Assembly: GCA_000332255.1 (NCBI GenBank)
Contig: KB235926.1
Span: forward strand, 2,430,734 to 2,494,733
Origin: a cyanobacterium PCC 7702
GTDB lineage: Bacteria > Cyanobacteriota > Cyanobacteriia > Cyanobacteriales > Nostocaceae
Length of the DNA stretch: 64,000 nucleotides
Reading direction: 5' to 3'
Shown here: piece after piece, positions 26,723-36,871 of the stretch
Layout of the letters: each line of letters opens with the position of its first letter
Numbering within the stretch: position 1 is the stretch's first letter
Position numbers and translations under genes: made by a program
The notes under the pieces: model-generated
What the model saw: the letters and a program-made list of their open reading frames with translations, nothing else
Told to the model about the DNA's origin: nothing
The model's database searches: none

Positions 26723-28576
26723 CTACCTTTTTGCTAACAATGCTTTGGTAGCCGATTCTCCTGATAATCTCACTTGGCGCAGCAATTCCAAATTTAACAA
26801 AATCAAAATACTCAGTTGCACAAACAAAGCAATAAAAATTGTTGGTGTTGTAGAATCTTTGAAAGCACTCCAAGGGAAAGTAGAAAATAGCCAGAGAATA
26901 GGAGCTTTGCTAGGTTTAATTCCTAATACTGTCAACAAAATTATTGGTAAAAATATTACCATAGCAACACTAGCGATTGCCCAAAGAGAACGTTTGGGAG
27001 TTTTGAGCAACAACATCCTTTGTGCTAGGGTTGCATAAATCATCATCCAAGTAATGTAAAAAGCCACAGCTAAAATTGCCTTGTCTTGCCCAATTTTATT
27101 CAGCCAAAGGTTCCAATTTAAAATTGCGGCAACCACAATCAAAATTAAGAATGGGATAGTAGTAATTATCAAATTAATTGCCATGGCAACTACAGATGGA
27201 CTTTTCTCAAACCAAATCCAATCTTGCCACCAAATATTTCGCCAAACCAATCGGGAATGAGAAATATTTTGATGTCTATATCTAGCCCAATCCAGTACTG
27301 CTTGTCTGCGAGGTGAAATCACAAAAATCAAACCCAATAAAAATACTATATTCAAAAACACTATCAAAGGAAAACTTTCTTCAAAAGAAAAGCTAATCTC
27401 GTGGAGACAATCAGGAGAATATCTATACCATTCATGGCAATATATTTTTAAATCTTGACAAGTAAATCCCCACATTATTACTTGCAAGCAAGTTGTTAGT
27501 AAATAGCTTTGACCCTTACCCAAGACCATGGCATTTGGCTTTTGGAAAATGCGCTTTAATCCCTGCCAAATCCAGTAAGTCCATAGACTGTAATTTAATA
27601 AATATACAGCCAGTACACCCAGCAAATTTCTACCTACAGGAAAATAAAAAAACTGTAGATTTTCTAAAAATAAAATTTTTTCCCGAAAAATTATAGAAGG
27701 ACTTAAAAGTATCAACCAATCTATAGCACTATTTCTTAATGCTAAGTTGGTTGTCACAATCAAGAAAATTAAAACCGCACCACTACCTAAAAAGGGTTCC
27801 AAACCGTTCCAGAAAAATCTAAAAAAGCTAAACAAAAGCGCCGCGCTATAGAAGAAACAGCAACTAGCAATTAAAACGATATAAAAGCTGAAAATATGAC
27901 TCCAACTCAGATGAGCAGAACGAGCTGCCCACAGGTGCAAAGGAATTGCAATTGCTATTGCCAGGTAAACTAAAATTGGCACTCCTAACATTTTGCCAAT
28001 TAAGATACTTGCTTCGGATTGAGGACTAAGACGTAAAAAATTTAATGTCCCTCGATGTTCTTCTTGAGCTAAGTTATTGATTAATAAGTAAGTACCTGCA
28101 ACTAATAAGGTGAAGACAAAAACAATACTGAGTGAGATGAATATATAATGCCAATGTTCTAGCCACCAAAGTTGAATATTAATTCGGTCTAGCGGACAGA
28201 ATTGATTGCTGCCGTATAAATAGTTATCAATTTGTTGTTGTTGTGCATGCAGTTGTGTTAATTGTTGTGTAATTTCTGAAACTCTTTCTAGGTTCTTTGT
28301 ATTCTTTAAGAAAGCTATTTCTCGGTTTAATTGGTCAATTTTTTGAGAAATTTGCTCTAATTGTTGTTGATAAACCGAATATTCTAAACAGTAAGTACCA
28401 GAAAGAGGGTATTTGTCTCCAGGAAATTCCCTTAATTGATATAAGAAAATTACTAACTGTGTCAAAAACGAGAGAAAACATGTAAGAGCCACAGGAATAA
28501 CTTTGAGGCGACCTTGAATTTCTCTCATTAATTGCGGATTCCAATCACCAATTTTATCTATCAAATTGACAATCAT
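26723..28576 (-). CDS. ABC-2 type transporter permease
   Basis: A 617-residue inner-membrane protein with roughly 12 hydrophobic helices. A periplasmic loop with a Gln/Leu-rich coiled coil (residues about 60-115) follows the first helix. After the second helix, the cytoplasmic segment AQEEHRGTLNFLRLSPQSE is the coupling region characteristic of ABC-2 exporters. The substrate is unknown; large hydrophobic or lipid-like export is typical of the class. The frame opens with TTG at 28597, but the ATG at 28576 (MIVNLIDKIGDW) is preferred. It lies 35 bp downstream of its ATPase gene on the same strand. Confidence 0.82.
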   Translation of the reverse strand: MIVNLIDKIGDWNPQLMREIQGRLKVIPVALTCFLSFLTQLVIFLYQLREFPGDKYPLSGTYCLEYSVYQQQLEQISQKIDQLNREIAFLKNTKNLERVSEITQQLTQLHAQQQQIDNYLYGSNQFCPLDRINIQLWWLEHWHYIFISLSIVFVFTLLVAGTYLLINNLAQEEHRGTLNFLRLSPQSEASILIGKMLGVPILVYLAIAIAIPLHLWAARSAHLSWSHIFSFYIVLIASCCFFYSAALLFSFFRFFWNGLEPFLGSGAVLIFLIVTTNLALRNSAIDWLILLSPSIIFREKILFLENLQFFYFPVGRNLLGVLAVYLLNYSLWTYWIWQGLKRIFQKPNAMVLGKGQSYLLTTCLQVIMWGFTCQDLKIYCHEWYRYSPDCLHEISFSFEESFPLIVFLNIVFLLGLIFVISPRRQAVLDWARYRHQNISHSRLVWRNIWWQDWIWFEKSPSVVAMAINLIITTIPFLILIVVAAILNWNLWLNKIGQDKAILAVAFYITWMMIYATLAQRMLLLKTPKRSLWAIASVAMVIFLPIILLTVLGIKPSKAPILWLFSTFPWSAFKDSTTPTIFIALFVQLSILILLNLELLRQVRLSGESATKALLAKR

Positions 28577-28611
28577 AAATTTATTTGGATGGAACAAAGA
28601 GTAAAATTAAC

Positions 28612-29562
28612 TTAAGATGCTTGTTTGTGACCGAGTTTGAGGAAAACCGTTTCCAAATCTTCTTGGGTGTAATGAAATTGAGTAATGGGAATATTTGCTT
28701 GGACAAGCGATCGCAATAAATTTGCACAGTCTTCCTGATTTCCCGAGAAATCAACCTTGATGGTATTTTTGGAATTTGTCACCTCCCAACTTTTGACCAA
28801 AGGATGATTTTTTAGTTCCTCCAACAATTCTTCTTGTTTTCCTAAAGTTGATATGAGAATTTGTTGGTGAGCAAGACGTTGGTACAGTTGTTCCAGCGGA
28901 GCGCTTTCTACCAGATACCCGAACTCCATAATTCCCACAGAAGTACACAATTGCTCCAAATCACTGAGAACGTGGGAGGAAATAAATATTGTCATTCCTA
29001 CTTCCCGCAAGAGTTTAATAATTTCTCGAAACTGCGTCCTTGCAATGGGGTCAAGTCCGGAAACAGGTTCATCTAAAAGTAGTAAAATCGGCTCGTGAAT
29101 AATTGTTCGCGCCAAGCTCAGGCGTTGTTTCATTCCCCGCGACAGGGTAGAAATTAGACAATTACGTTTGTTGGCAAGCTGAATCAGTTCTAAAACTTCA
29201 TGCAAACGACGGTGGCGATGGGGTTGTTGCAGGCGATACAAACGGGCGAAATAATCCAAGTACTCCCAAACAGTAAGTTCTTCGTACAAAGGATAATTAT
29301 CAGGTAAGTAACCGAGACAACGTTTGAGATGAAAGTTGTTGCGATCGCCGTGCAAGGGATGGCCAAAAATATAAATCTCACCCGCAGTTGGTTCCTCTGC
29401 TGTTGCTAACATGCGGATCAGAGTAGTCTTTCCCGCACCATTGGGACCAATTAATCCGTACACTTCACCAGCAGAAATTTCTAAATCCACTTTATTCACA
29501 GCAATATGCTTGTCAAACTGCTTGAGCAGTCCACAGGTGCGAATTGCTAGATCTTTTACCAT
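28612..29562 (-). CDS. ABC transporter ATP-binding protein (ABC-2 exporter type)
   Basis: A 316-residue ATPase that powers the permease encoded just downstream. Walker A is GPNGAGKTT, the signature is LSRGMKQRL, Walker B is ILLLLDEP followed by SGLDP, and the switch histidine is in ISSH. After the nucleotide-binding domain (about 6-230) is an 85-residue C-terminal tail (KSWEVTNSKNTIKVDF and HYTQEDLETVFLKL), common in CcmA-type exporters. The frame extends to a TTG at 29610; the ATG at 29562 (MVKDLAIRTCGLLKQF) fits the usual start. Divergent from leuB. Confidence 0.9.
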   Translation of the reverse strand: MVKDLAIRTCGLLKQFDKHIAVNKVDLEISAGEVYGLIGPNGAGKTTLIRMLATAEEPTAGEIYIFGHPLHGDRNNFHLKRCLGYLPDNYPLYEELTVWEYLDYFARLYRLQQPHRHRRLHEVLELIQLANKRNCLISTLSRGMKQRLSLARTIIHEPILLLLDEPVSGLDPIARTQFREIIKLLREVGMTIFISSHVLSDLEQLCTSVGIMEFGYLVESAPLEQLYQRLAHQQILISTLGKQEELLEELKNHPLVKSWEVTNSKNTIKVDFSGNQEDCANLLRSLVQANIPITQFHYTQEDLETVFLKLGHKQAS

Positions 29563-29738
29563 AGCTGCTAGGGGTAGGCTGGAGTTAAAAGATAAGCTAA
29601 CCCATATCAACAGCTTTTTTAACTTTGTTTCGGAAAATGTAACTTGAACTTGCGGTTGTAAATTTTTCTTCAGGTGCCATTGCTCGATATGATATTTAAT
29701 CTGGCAAAAATATACTATTACCCAGTCGAAGCAAAACT

Positions 29739-30836
29739 ATGGCACAGCAATACCGCATTACCCTACTTCCTGGCGATGGCATCGGGCCTGAAATTATGTC
29801 TGTGGCGGTAGATGTGCTTAAGGTTGTGGGGAAAAAATTCGATATTGATTTTGAATTTGAAGAAGCATTAATTGGTGGTGCAGCAATAGATGCAACAGGA
29901 GAACCCTTACCAACAGCCACTTTAGAAACATGTCGTCGCAGTGACGCAGTTTTATTGGCAGCGATAGGAGGCTATAAGTGGGATAATTTGCCTTCTCATC
30001 TGCGTCCGGAAGCAGGTTTGTTGGCGCTGAGGGCGGGTTTGGGGTTATTTGCCAATTTGCGTCCGGCAAAAATTTTTCCGCAACTAATCAATGCCTCTAC
30101 CTTAAAACCAGAAGTTGTAGAAGGTGTTGACATTATGGTGGTGCGGGAACTAACTGGAGGCATTTATTTTAGTAAGCCCAAGGGAATTTTTGCTACTGAA
30201 ACAGGCCAGAAACGGGGTGTAAATACCATGGCTTACACCGAATCAGAAATTGAGCGGATTGGCAGGGTAGCATTTGAAACAGCACGCCAACGTCGCGGGA
30301 AACTTTGTTCGGTAGACAAAGCAAATGTTTTAGAAGTGTCTCAGCTGTGGCGCGATCGCATGACAAAATTAGCAGCAGAATATCCAGATGTGGAGTTGAG
30401 TCACATGTATGTAGATAATGCTGCCATGCAGTTGGTGCGCGCTCCCAAACAATTTGATACCATAGTCACGGGTAACTTGTTTGGCGACATCCTCTCAGAT
30501 ATAGCTGCCATACTGACCGGAAGCATAGGTATGTTACCTTCTGCAAGCTTGGGAACCGAAAATCCAGGATTATTTGAACCAGTACATGGCTCTGCTCCTG
30601 ATATTGCCGGGCAAGACAAAGCCAATCCCTTGGCACAAGTTTTGAGTGCTGCGATGATGCTTCGCTACGGTTTAAAACAACCACAAGCAGCGGATTTTGT
30701 AGAACAAGGAGTTTTCAAAGTTCTGCAAACAAATGCTCGCACTGGTGATATTATGTCTCCAGGAATGAAGCTTTTAGGCTGCCAAGCCATGGGTAAAGCC
30801 TTAATTGAGGTTCTAGAAGCAGAAATTTATTCATGA
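29739..30836 (+). CDS. leuB: 3-isopropylmalate dehydrogenase
   Basis: Oxidatively decarboxylates 3-isopropylmalate in leucine synthesis, using NAD+. The 365-residue sequence has the family's order of motifs: [13 protein letters not shown] at the start, [29 protein letters not shown] around residue 130, the catalytic Lys in [11 protein letters not shown], and the metal/cofactor region [15 protein letters not shown] followed by [14 protein letters not shown]. Length is normal. The start is the ATG at 29739. A small hypothetical gene and pilD follow on the same strand. Confidence 0.97.
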   Translation: MAQQYRITLLPGDGIGPEIMSVAVDVLKVVGKKFDIDFEFEEALIGGAAIDATGEPLPTATLETCRRSDAVLLAAIGGYKWDNLPSHLRPEAGLLALRAGLGLFANLRPAKIFPQLINASTLKPEVVEGVDIMVVRELTGGIYFSKPKGIFATETGQKRGVNTMAYTESEIERIGRVAFETARQRRGKLCSVDKANVLEVSQLWRDRMTKLAAEYPDVELSHMYVDNAAMQLVRAPKQFDTIVTGNLFGDILSDIAAILTGSIGMLPSASLGTENPGLFEPVHGSAPDIAGQDKANPLAQVLSAAMMLRYGLKQPQAADFVEQGVFKVLQTNARTGDIMSPGMKLLGCQAMGKALIEVLEAEIYS

Positions 30837-30916
30837 GTAATGGCAAGATTGGCAACTATGTGTTACAAGTTTCGTATAATCTAAAAACAAAACTTAGCAT
30901 ACATATTCGGTAAGTA

Positions 30917-31177
30917 GTGTACGCTGTACGACAACCACAAACAAAATTTACCAGCTCGAAAAACCAGTCACCTCTAATCGATCCTGCCCTGATTAGAGCA
31001 GCTGGGCAAATATACTTCACATATTGTGAAGTCCATCCCGAAGTAGCTGGCCAACCTTCCGGTGTAGCGATCAATCGCATTAATCACCGAGGTAAGGTAA
31101 TTTTTACCAATCAACCCGTTCTTTTACCCGAAGAATGTTTTGTGCCTTTAAATCAAATAGAATCCTATATGTATTAG
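30917..31177 (+). CDS. small hypothetical protein
   Basis: An 86-residue soluble protein of unknown function, starting at a GTG (MYAVRQPQTKFTSSKN). It has a helix (PALIRAAGQIYFTYCEVHPEVAG), a likely beta stretch (VAINRINHRGKVIFTNQPVLLP), and a hydrophobic-acidic C-terminus. The composition is protein-like and the frame fills the gap between leuB and pilD, but there is no strong Shine-Dalgarno sequence and I recognise no family. Start choice is uncertain, as no in-frame ATG exists. Confidence 0.5.
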   Translation: MYAVRQPQTKFTSSKNQSPLIDPALIRAAGQIYFTYCEVHPEVAGQPSGVAINRINHRGKVIFTNQPVLLPEECFVPLNQIESYMY

Positions 31178-31267
31178 CCGGGAGTTAATTGTTGGTAGTT
31201 GGTGGTTAGGAAGGGGAAAGAGTATAATTTTTTACCTAATATCCCCGCAACTAACGGAAAACTATTT

Positions 31268-32068
31268 ATGGAGATGTGGATGTTCGTCTGGGCGAATATA
31301 ATTGTTTTCGCCTTGGGCGCTTCTATTGGTAGCTTTATTAACGTTGTTGTTTACCGCCTACCAGCAGGATTGTCAATTTTATTTCCTCCTTCCCGCTGTC
31401 CCCATTGCCTCAATCAACTCCAACCCTACGATAATATCCCAGTTTTAGGCTGGTTTTTACTAAAGGGACGCTGCCGTTATTGCCGAAGCCACATTTCTCT
31501 GCGTTATCCGGTGGTGGAAGCAATAACGGGATTTTTATTTTTGGCAATTTTTGGCATTTTTTCTCTGTCTTTGCAGACCGTTGGTTATTGGGTCTTTTGC
31601 AGCTGGTTATTAACTTTATCGCTGATTGATATGGATACTATGACCTTACCCAATTCGTTAACTCAGTCAGGATTGGTGCTTGGGATGCTATTTCAAACGT
31701 TGGTTGGTTTGCTGTCAGGAAACAGGGAAGCACAGCTGGCAACTCACCTGATGACGGGAATATCAGGAGCAGTATTGGGACTGTGGCTATTTGGCGCCAT
31801 TGCCACAGTTGGTTCCGTAGTCTTCGGAAAAACTGCAATGGGTGGAGGAGACGCCAAATTAGCAGCCATGATGGGAGCATGGTTGGGTTGGAAGTATTTG
31901 CTTTTAGCTGTTTTGATCGCTTGCTTCGCAGGAGCACTAGTAGGTGGTTGCGCCCAAAAATGGGGACAAAAAATACCTTTTGGTCCTTTTCTGGCGTTGG
32001 GATCGCTAATTGCAGTATTTAGCGGTGAGAAGATTTTGTATGCCTACATGCAATTATTTTTTCATTAG
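31268..32068 (+). CDS. pilD: type IV prepilin peptidase
   Basis: A bifunctional membrane aspartyl protease and N-methyltransferase that matures type IV pilins and pseudopilins, needed for motility and DNA uptake. It has 266 residues and about seven membrane helices. The N-terminal cytoplasmic zinc domain keeps CPHC (44-47) and CRYC (69-72). The two catalytic aspartates are in LIDMDTMTLPN (D121 or D123) and GGGDAKLA (D195, the GxGD motif). The frame runs back to 31199, but the ATG at 31268 gives the usual N-terminus. No pilin gene is adjacent. Confidence 0.94.
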   Translation: MEMWMFVWANIIVFALGASIGSFINVVVYRLPAGLSILFPPSRCPHCLNQLQPYDNIPVLGWFLLKGRCRYCRSHISLRYPVVEAITGFLFLAIFGIFSLSLQTVGYWVFCSWLLTLSLIDMDTMTLPNSLTQSGLVLGMLFQTLVGLLSGNREAQLATHLMTGISGAVLGLWLFGAIATVGSVVFGKTAMGGGDAKLAAMMGAWLGWKYLLLAVLIACFAGALVGGCAQKWGQKIPFGPFLALGSLIAVFSGEKILYAYMQLFFH

Positions 32069-32251
32069 ACTTGACAAACAATCGAACTGCTTCTATTCTT
32101 CCGCAAAGACCAATCTTCCTCTCAGAATAACTTTCACCTACACACACTAGAAAGAGGCGAACTTATGGACTGATAACTGTAAATTTCATTACTCCTAATT
32201 TGAGGAAACTTCTGTTAAGATGATGCCGTGATTGGGATGACCCGAATAATT

Positions 32252-32389
32252 ATGGATTTTTACTCCCAGTTACAGAACCAGGATTGGAAAATAGCTATTA
32301 ATGGGGAATATAGCTGTATTTTGGGATTGCTGTGGCGGCAGCTTTATCAGTACTATCTCAAGATAAAAGAATTTGGCTGCTGCCATTAG
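32252..32389 (+). other. possible 45-residue small protein in the pilD-accD gap
   Basis: In the otherwise empty 563-bp gap between pilD and accD, an ATG-led frame reads MDFYSQLQNQDWKIAINGEY and continues with an aromatic, Leu-rich segment to GCCH and a stop. The composition is more protein-like than chance frames nearby, but it has no clear ribosome binding site and I recognise no homolog. It may be a short gene, a remnant, or noise. The rest of the gap holds nothing I can identify. Confidence 0.25.
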
Positions 32390-32631
32390 ACTTGAATTAG
32401 TTTACATATTTTCGTTAAGCTGGCAACGAAGGATGCAAAAAAAGTTTGAATTCATCAAAACAAATTTTGAATTAATACCAGTCAAGGTCAGATCTTGACT
32501 TTGCGCAGACGTTACAAACACTGTCATGGTGGGGAAACCTAACTGTGTAGGTGTTAACTTGATAACGGCTCCGCAGATAACAGCAAATCAACTTGCTTTT
32601 GACATACTACTTAGCTTTAGATAAAAAACAA

Positions 32632-33591
32632 ATGGCAAACAACGAAGAATCGCGTGGTTTAAAGTCTCTGTTTGATTGGTTTGCAAATCGACGTAAATCT
32701 GGACCGATTAGCCTGGAACGCCAAGAGCGGGAAATTGCTGACGGACTGTGGCACAAATGTCCGCAATGCGGCGTCTTAACTTATACTAAAGACCTGAAGG
32801 CAAATTTGATGGTTTGCACGGAATGCGATTATCATAATCGAGTCGATAGCGAAGAACGCATCCGCCAATTGATAGATCCCGGTACGTGGAGACCGATGGA
32901 CGAGCATTTATGTCCTACAGATCCGCTGGGATTTCGCGATCGCAAAACCTACAGCGATCGCTTGCGAGAAACCCAGGAAAAAACAGGTTTAGTAGACGCG
33001 GTAAAAACAGGTTTTGGCGAAATCGATGGCTTACCCGTTGTTCTGGGCGTGATGGACTTTCGATTTATGGGTGGTAGTATGGGGTCTGTGGTGGGAGAAA
33101 AACTCACCCGCGCCATCGAGCAAGCTACTCAGAGACGGTATCCCGTGATTATCGTCTGTACTTCTGGGGGAGCAAGAATGCAAGAAGGAATGCTCTCGCT
33201 GATGCAGATGGCGAAAATTTCTGCTGCTTTACAACGCCATCACCAAGCAGGACTTTTGTATATCCCTGTTCTGACCGATCCTACCACAGGCGGCGTTACT
33301 GCTAGTTTTGCCATGCTAGGCGATATCATACTGGCAGAACCGAAAGCAACTATTGGTTTTGCAGGACGAAGAGTAATTGAGCAAACCCTCAAAGAAAAAC
33401 TACCAGAGGATTTTCAAACAGCTGAAGATATGCTCAAACATGGCTTTGTAGATGAAATTGTACCCCGTACCGAACTCAAGCAAACTCTAGCACAATTAAT
33501 AGCTTTGCACCAAGGTGCGATGGTCAGTACAGCTCATAACGTGGTTTTGTGGGAAAAAACAATGACTTTAAGTTCTACTGCTGCAGAATAA
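32632..33591 (+). CDS. accD: acetyl-CoA carboxylase carboxyltransferase subunit beta
   Basis: Forms, with AccA, the carboxyltransferase that moves the carboxyl group from biotin to acetyl-CoA, giving malonyl-CoA for fatty acid synthesis. The 319-residue protein has the N-terminal zinc ribbon CPQC (C43, C46) and CTEC (C62, C65), then the crotonase-like core: [41 protein letters not shown] and [11 protein letters not shown]. The ATG at 32632 ([20 protein letters not shown]) is chosen over an upstream TTG at 32593 since it matches family starts. Confidence 0.97.
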   Translation: MANNEESRGLKSLFDWFANRRKSGPISLERQEREIADGLWHKCPQCGVLTYTKDLKANLMVCTECDYHNRVDSEERIRQLIDPGTWRPMDEHLCPTDPLGFRDRKTYSDRLRETQEKTGLVDAVKTGFGEIDGLPVVLGVMDFRFMGGSMGSVVGEKLTRAIEQATQRRYPVIIVCTSGGARMQEGMLSLMQMAKISAALQRHHQAGLLYIPVLTDPTTGGVTASFAMLGDIILAEPKATIGFAGRRVIEQTLKEKLPEDFQTAEDMLKHGFVDEIVPRTELKQTLAQLIALHQGAMVSTAHNVVLWEKTMTLSSTAAE

Positions 33592-33735
33592 CGGCAAAGA
33601 ACGCTCTGTTACTAAACTCACACAAATACGCAAGCATTTTTCTAGGTAAGTTGGTATGAAAAATCATAACTAGTTTCTAGCTGTTAGTGAGTTAGTTTGG
33701 TTTTTCTTGCCAACTTACTTTTGCTTTCCCTCAGT

Positions 33736-35196
33736 CTACTTTTTACCAAATAACCACAACAGTCCTGAAAAAGCTTGTAAAAAAGATTGATTGCGCGCAT
33801 CTTGTACAAACACCAGGGGTAAAAGGGCGACAAGACGAAATATGCTTGAAAGAATAAATAAACCCGTTAAGCCTCCCAAAAAGTGATTCTGGACGATGAA
33901 ACCGCCCGCAATTGTCCCAAAAGCACCGCTCAAACCAGCGATCGCCGCAAAAATAGCAAAGTATATAGACTGATTTTTTAGTGGCGCCATCTCTAACTGC
34001 ATGTTGTTGCTGCACAAATCAATTGCAGCTGTGGTTGCTCCCAAAAAAATGTGCAACAGCGGTAACAAAAGCCACAAGCTCAGGGAATTATGGCTAACAT
34101 CCAACCATAACAAAGGGGCGATCGCAACTAAAATCCCAACCAGCAAAAGAAGAAAACGATTACCCATTCGGTCTGCTAATTTACCCCACACTATCAGCAT
34201 GAACATGTTTGCTCCCGCCTGCAAGCTGCTGTAGACTGTCACCCAACTAACGTCCAGACTGAGGGTGTCTAACATGTAAAGATTGAAAAAAGGAGCGCTA
34301 AGGTTAACAGCAAACATCCACATGCCCAAGTAAAGCACAAAGATGAAAAAATTAGTTTCCTGGAGAATACTCTTCCAACAACTAATACCAGAGCCACTTT
34401 CTATAACTATTGGTTGACCAGCATTGGTGTTGGGAACCTTTTTGAAGGTAAGAATTTTCTGCTGCTGGGGATTAACATCCACTTTCAAGCACTGACAAAC
34501 TAAACTTGCCAGTCCTGATAAAATGCCCCCAACCAGTACTGCTGCGTAGCCTTGGACACTTCCGCCATACCAGTTGGACACGACTACTCCCGCCAAAGGT
34601 ACGCAAATTAAGTTGGTAAGGCTGATTGCACTGTTTCGCGTGCCAAAATACCGTCCCCGTAACCGACGGTGGACAAGCACGGCCATCCAACTTAACCACG
34701 ATGCTCCTCCCAATCCTCCCCATAAATTGCTGCCAAAGACTATTAAAAGTGTCAAAATTACTAACTGTTGGGAATTGAGCCAATGGCAATTAAAAGCTGC
34801 AATACCAATCACCAGAATTAACCATAGCAACCGCGAAGGACCATAAATTATGAGAGAATAATGACAGCGGCTGGTAGAGCGTTCTGATAGGTAAGCACCC
34901 AAAGGTTGAATGAGATTTACAAGCATGGGAATGGAATTAAGCATCCCAAAAGCTACTGGAGTTGCATCTAACTCCACTAAAAAATTACTTAATAAAATGC
35001 CACCAGTACTCAGAGAAAAAATTCCCGCCAGCACACCATCTGCAGTTGATAATCGTAAACTTTGGCGAATGGCATGCTTGGCAGGTTTTTGGTTGGATTT
35101 GACAACTACAGCTGGAGAAAGTGTTGTCTGGACAACTGCAATCTCAGAAATTTTTTCAACTAAAGGAGAGGCGTTTTCAACAGGAACAGAAGCCAT
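33736..35196 (-). CDS. major facilitator superfamily transporter
   Basis: A 486-residue inner-membrane protein with about 10-12 hydrophobic helices from residue 55 on, after a 50-residue polar N-terminus. An MFS-type loop is seen between helices 2 and 3 (LGAYLSERSTSRCHY), another charged loop is VHRRLRGRYFGTRN, and the second half repeats the pattern with WGKLADRMGNRFLL. A poorly conserved central loop lies at about 255-285. Substrate cannot be inferred. The gene is divergent from the sugar-type binding protein gene (298 bp), so a linked function is possible but unproved. Confidence 0.85.
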   Translation of the reverse strand: MASVPVENASPLVEKISEIAVVQTTLSPAVVVKSNQKPAKHAIRQSLRLSTADGVLAGIFSLSTGGILLSNFLVELDATPVAFGMLNSIPMLVNLIQPLGAYLSERSTSRCHYSLIIYGPSRLLWLILVIGIAAFNCHWLNSQQLVILTLLIVFGSNLWGGLGGASWLSWMAVLVHRRLRGRYFGTRNSAISLTNLICVPLAGVVVSNWYGGSVQGYAAVLVGGILSGLASLVCQCLKVDVNPQQQKILTFKKVPNTNAGQPIVIESGSGISCWKSILQETNFFIFVLYLGMWMFAVNLSAPFFNLYMLDTLSLDVSWVTVYSSLQAGANMFMLIVWGKLADRMGNRFLLLLVGILVAIAPLLWLDVSHNSLSLWLLLPLLHIFLGATTAAIDLCSNNMQLEMAPLKNQSIYFAIFAAIAGLSGAFGTIAGGFIVQNHFLGGLTGLFILSSIFRLVALLPLVFVQDARNQSFLQAFSGLLWLFGKK

Positions 35197-35494
35197 GAAC
35201 TAAGCAGCTAAGCGTCAAAAAATTGCTTGTATTTACGGGGAGAGAATAAGAGGCTAAAGATTAGCAGTCTATTATCTCCTACATCATTAACTTCTGCAAA
35301 TAGTTCCTCTTTGGCATAATTTTGCTCTATTTGCGGACTTATAATTTAACATTTATCAAGTGCTTTTGCACCTTGATTATTTGCTTGTAGGAGCAAAAGT
35401 TTCTGCTGTTTTTCATGCTTTTTCTTGAGATTAATCCGAGTAGTTTGAATACTAAAAAGTTATTGATTAGTGAAAAAGTCTTCGTTTCCTAACG

Positions 35495-36772
35495 ATGAAA
35501 AGAAAATGGTTGAGATTTTTGCTATTAGTAGTGGCGATCGCACTTGTGGCGATCGGTTACCAGCACCTACGCACACTCAAAACTCCCACAACACCAGCTC
35601 CTGTCACTATCAAACTCAGTGGTTGGGGTTCGGATCCGATCGAGCAAAAATTACTCAAACAAGTACTAAAAGACTTTGAAGCCAATCATCCAACTATTCA
35701 GGTCAAGTACGAAGTTATCTCCGACCAATACATGGATGTTATCAAGACCCGCTTGATCGGAGAAGCTGCTCCTGATGTTTTCTATCTAGATGTACTGGAA
35801 GCTCCTTTTTTGATGAGTCAAAATGTCTTAGAACCCCTTGATACCTACATCACTCCGGAATTTGACTTATCTGATTTTGAAGAAAACCTCATCAGGAGCT
35901 TCACTTATAACAGCCACATCTACGGTTTGCCTAAAGATTACTCTACCTTAGCACTTTTCTATAACAAAAAAGCATTTGCTGCTGCTGGTTTAAGCAATCC
36001 TCCTGGCAATTGGGACGAATTGCGCCTTGACTCGCAAAAGTTGACCGCAGACAAAAATCAAGACGGCAGAATCGACCAATACGGCTATGGAGTCATCCCC
36101 GAATTAGCACGTCTGGCGTACGTGATTCAAGCTTTTGGAGGCGAAGTTGTGGATAAAAATGGTTATGCTGCATTTGCCTCACCAGCAGCTTTGCAAGGCT
36201 TGCAGTTAGTAATAGACCAGTATCAAAAAGATCGTACCTCTGCCCAAAAATCGGATGTGGGAACAAACTCAGGTAGCGAAATGTTCGGTCAAGGCAAGGT
36301 AGCAATGGTAATTGAAGGTAACTGGGCGCTTCCCTATCTGCAGGAAAATTTTCCCAAGTTAGAGTTTGCCACAGCAGAAGTACCGACGATCGATAATAAA
36401 AAAGGCACCATGTTGTTTACAGTTGCCTACGTGATGAACAAACAATCGCAACACAAAAATGAAGCTTGGCAGTTAATTTCTTACTTAACGAGTAAAGAAG
36501 GTATGGAAAAGTGGACAGCAACAGGCTTTGCATTGCCAACGCGCAAATCGGTAGCTCAGAAATTAGGCTATGACCGAGATCCTTTACGATCGCCATTTCT
36601 AGCAGGAGTAGATTATGCCATGCCCTGGCAAGCAGGTAAATATCCCGCAGCCATTATGAACAGTTTTGATAATCAGTTTGTCAGCGCCTTGCTAGGACAG
36701 CAACCACTACAGCAAGCTATGCAGCGAGCGCAAAAGGAAGCTAATAAGTTGATTCAGTTTATGGAGCAATAG
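35495..36772 (+). CDS. ABC transporter sugar-type substrate-binding protein (family 1)
   Basis: A 425-residue periplasmic binding protein. Residues 5-22 form a signal anchor with no lipobox cysteine. The mature part follows the family 1 pattern: VTIKLSGWGSDPIEQKLLKQVLKDFEANHP, a conserved middle YGLPKDYSTLALFYNKKAFAAAG, an EF-like DKNQDGRIDQYG, GKVAMVIEGNWALP, and KNEAWQLISYLTSKEG. These are typical of oligosaccharide or sugar-derivative uptake systems. It leads an operon with two permeases. The ligand is not predictable; maltose-type sugars, trehalose, sucrose or glucosylglycerol are all reasonable. Confidence 0.9.
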   Translation: MKRKWLRFLLLVVAIALVAIGYQHLRTLKTPTTPAPVTIKLSGWGSDPIEQKLLKQVLKDFEANHPTIQVKYEVISDQYMDVIKTRLIGEAAPDVFYLDVLEAPFLMSQNVLEPLDTYITPEFDLSDFEENLIRSFTYNSHIYGLPKDYSTLALFYNKKAFAAAGLSNPPGNWDELRLDSQKLTADKNQDGRIDQYGYGVIPELARLAYVIQAFGGEVVDKNGYAAFASPAALQGLQLVIDQYQKDRTSAQKSDVGTNSGSEMFGQGKVAMVIEGNWALPYLQENFPKLEFATAEVPTIDNKKGTMLFTVAYVMNKQSQHKNEAWQLISYLTSKEGMEKWTATGFALPTRKSVAQKLGYDRDPLRSPFLAGVDYAMPWQAGKYPAAIMNSFDNQFVSALLGQQPLQQAMQRAQKEANKLIQFMEQ

Positions 36773-36871
36773 CCACTTCAGGTGCGATCGCCCTTGAAGG
36801 AGTACCATAGATAATCATGCAAAATCCCTCCCAACAGCTAATGCTGGGGGATGAGGTGGAGGTGTACCATT

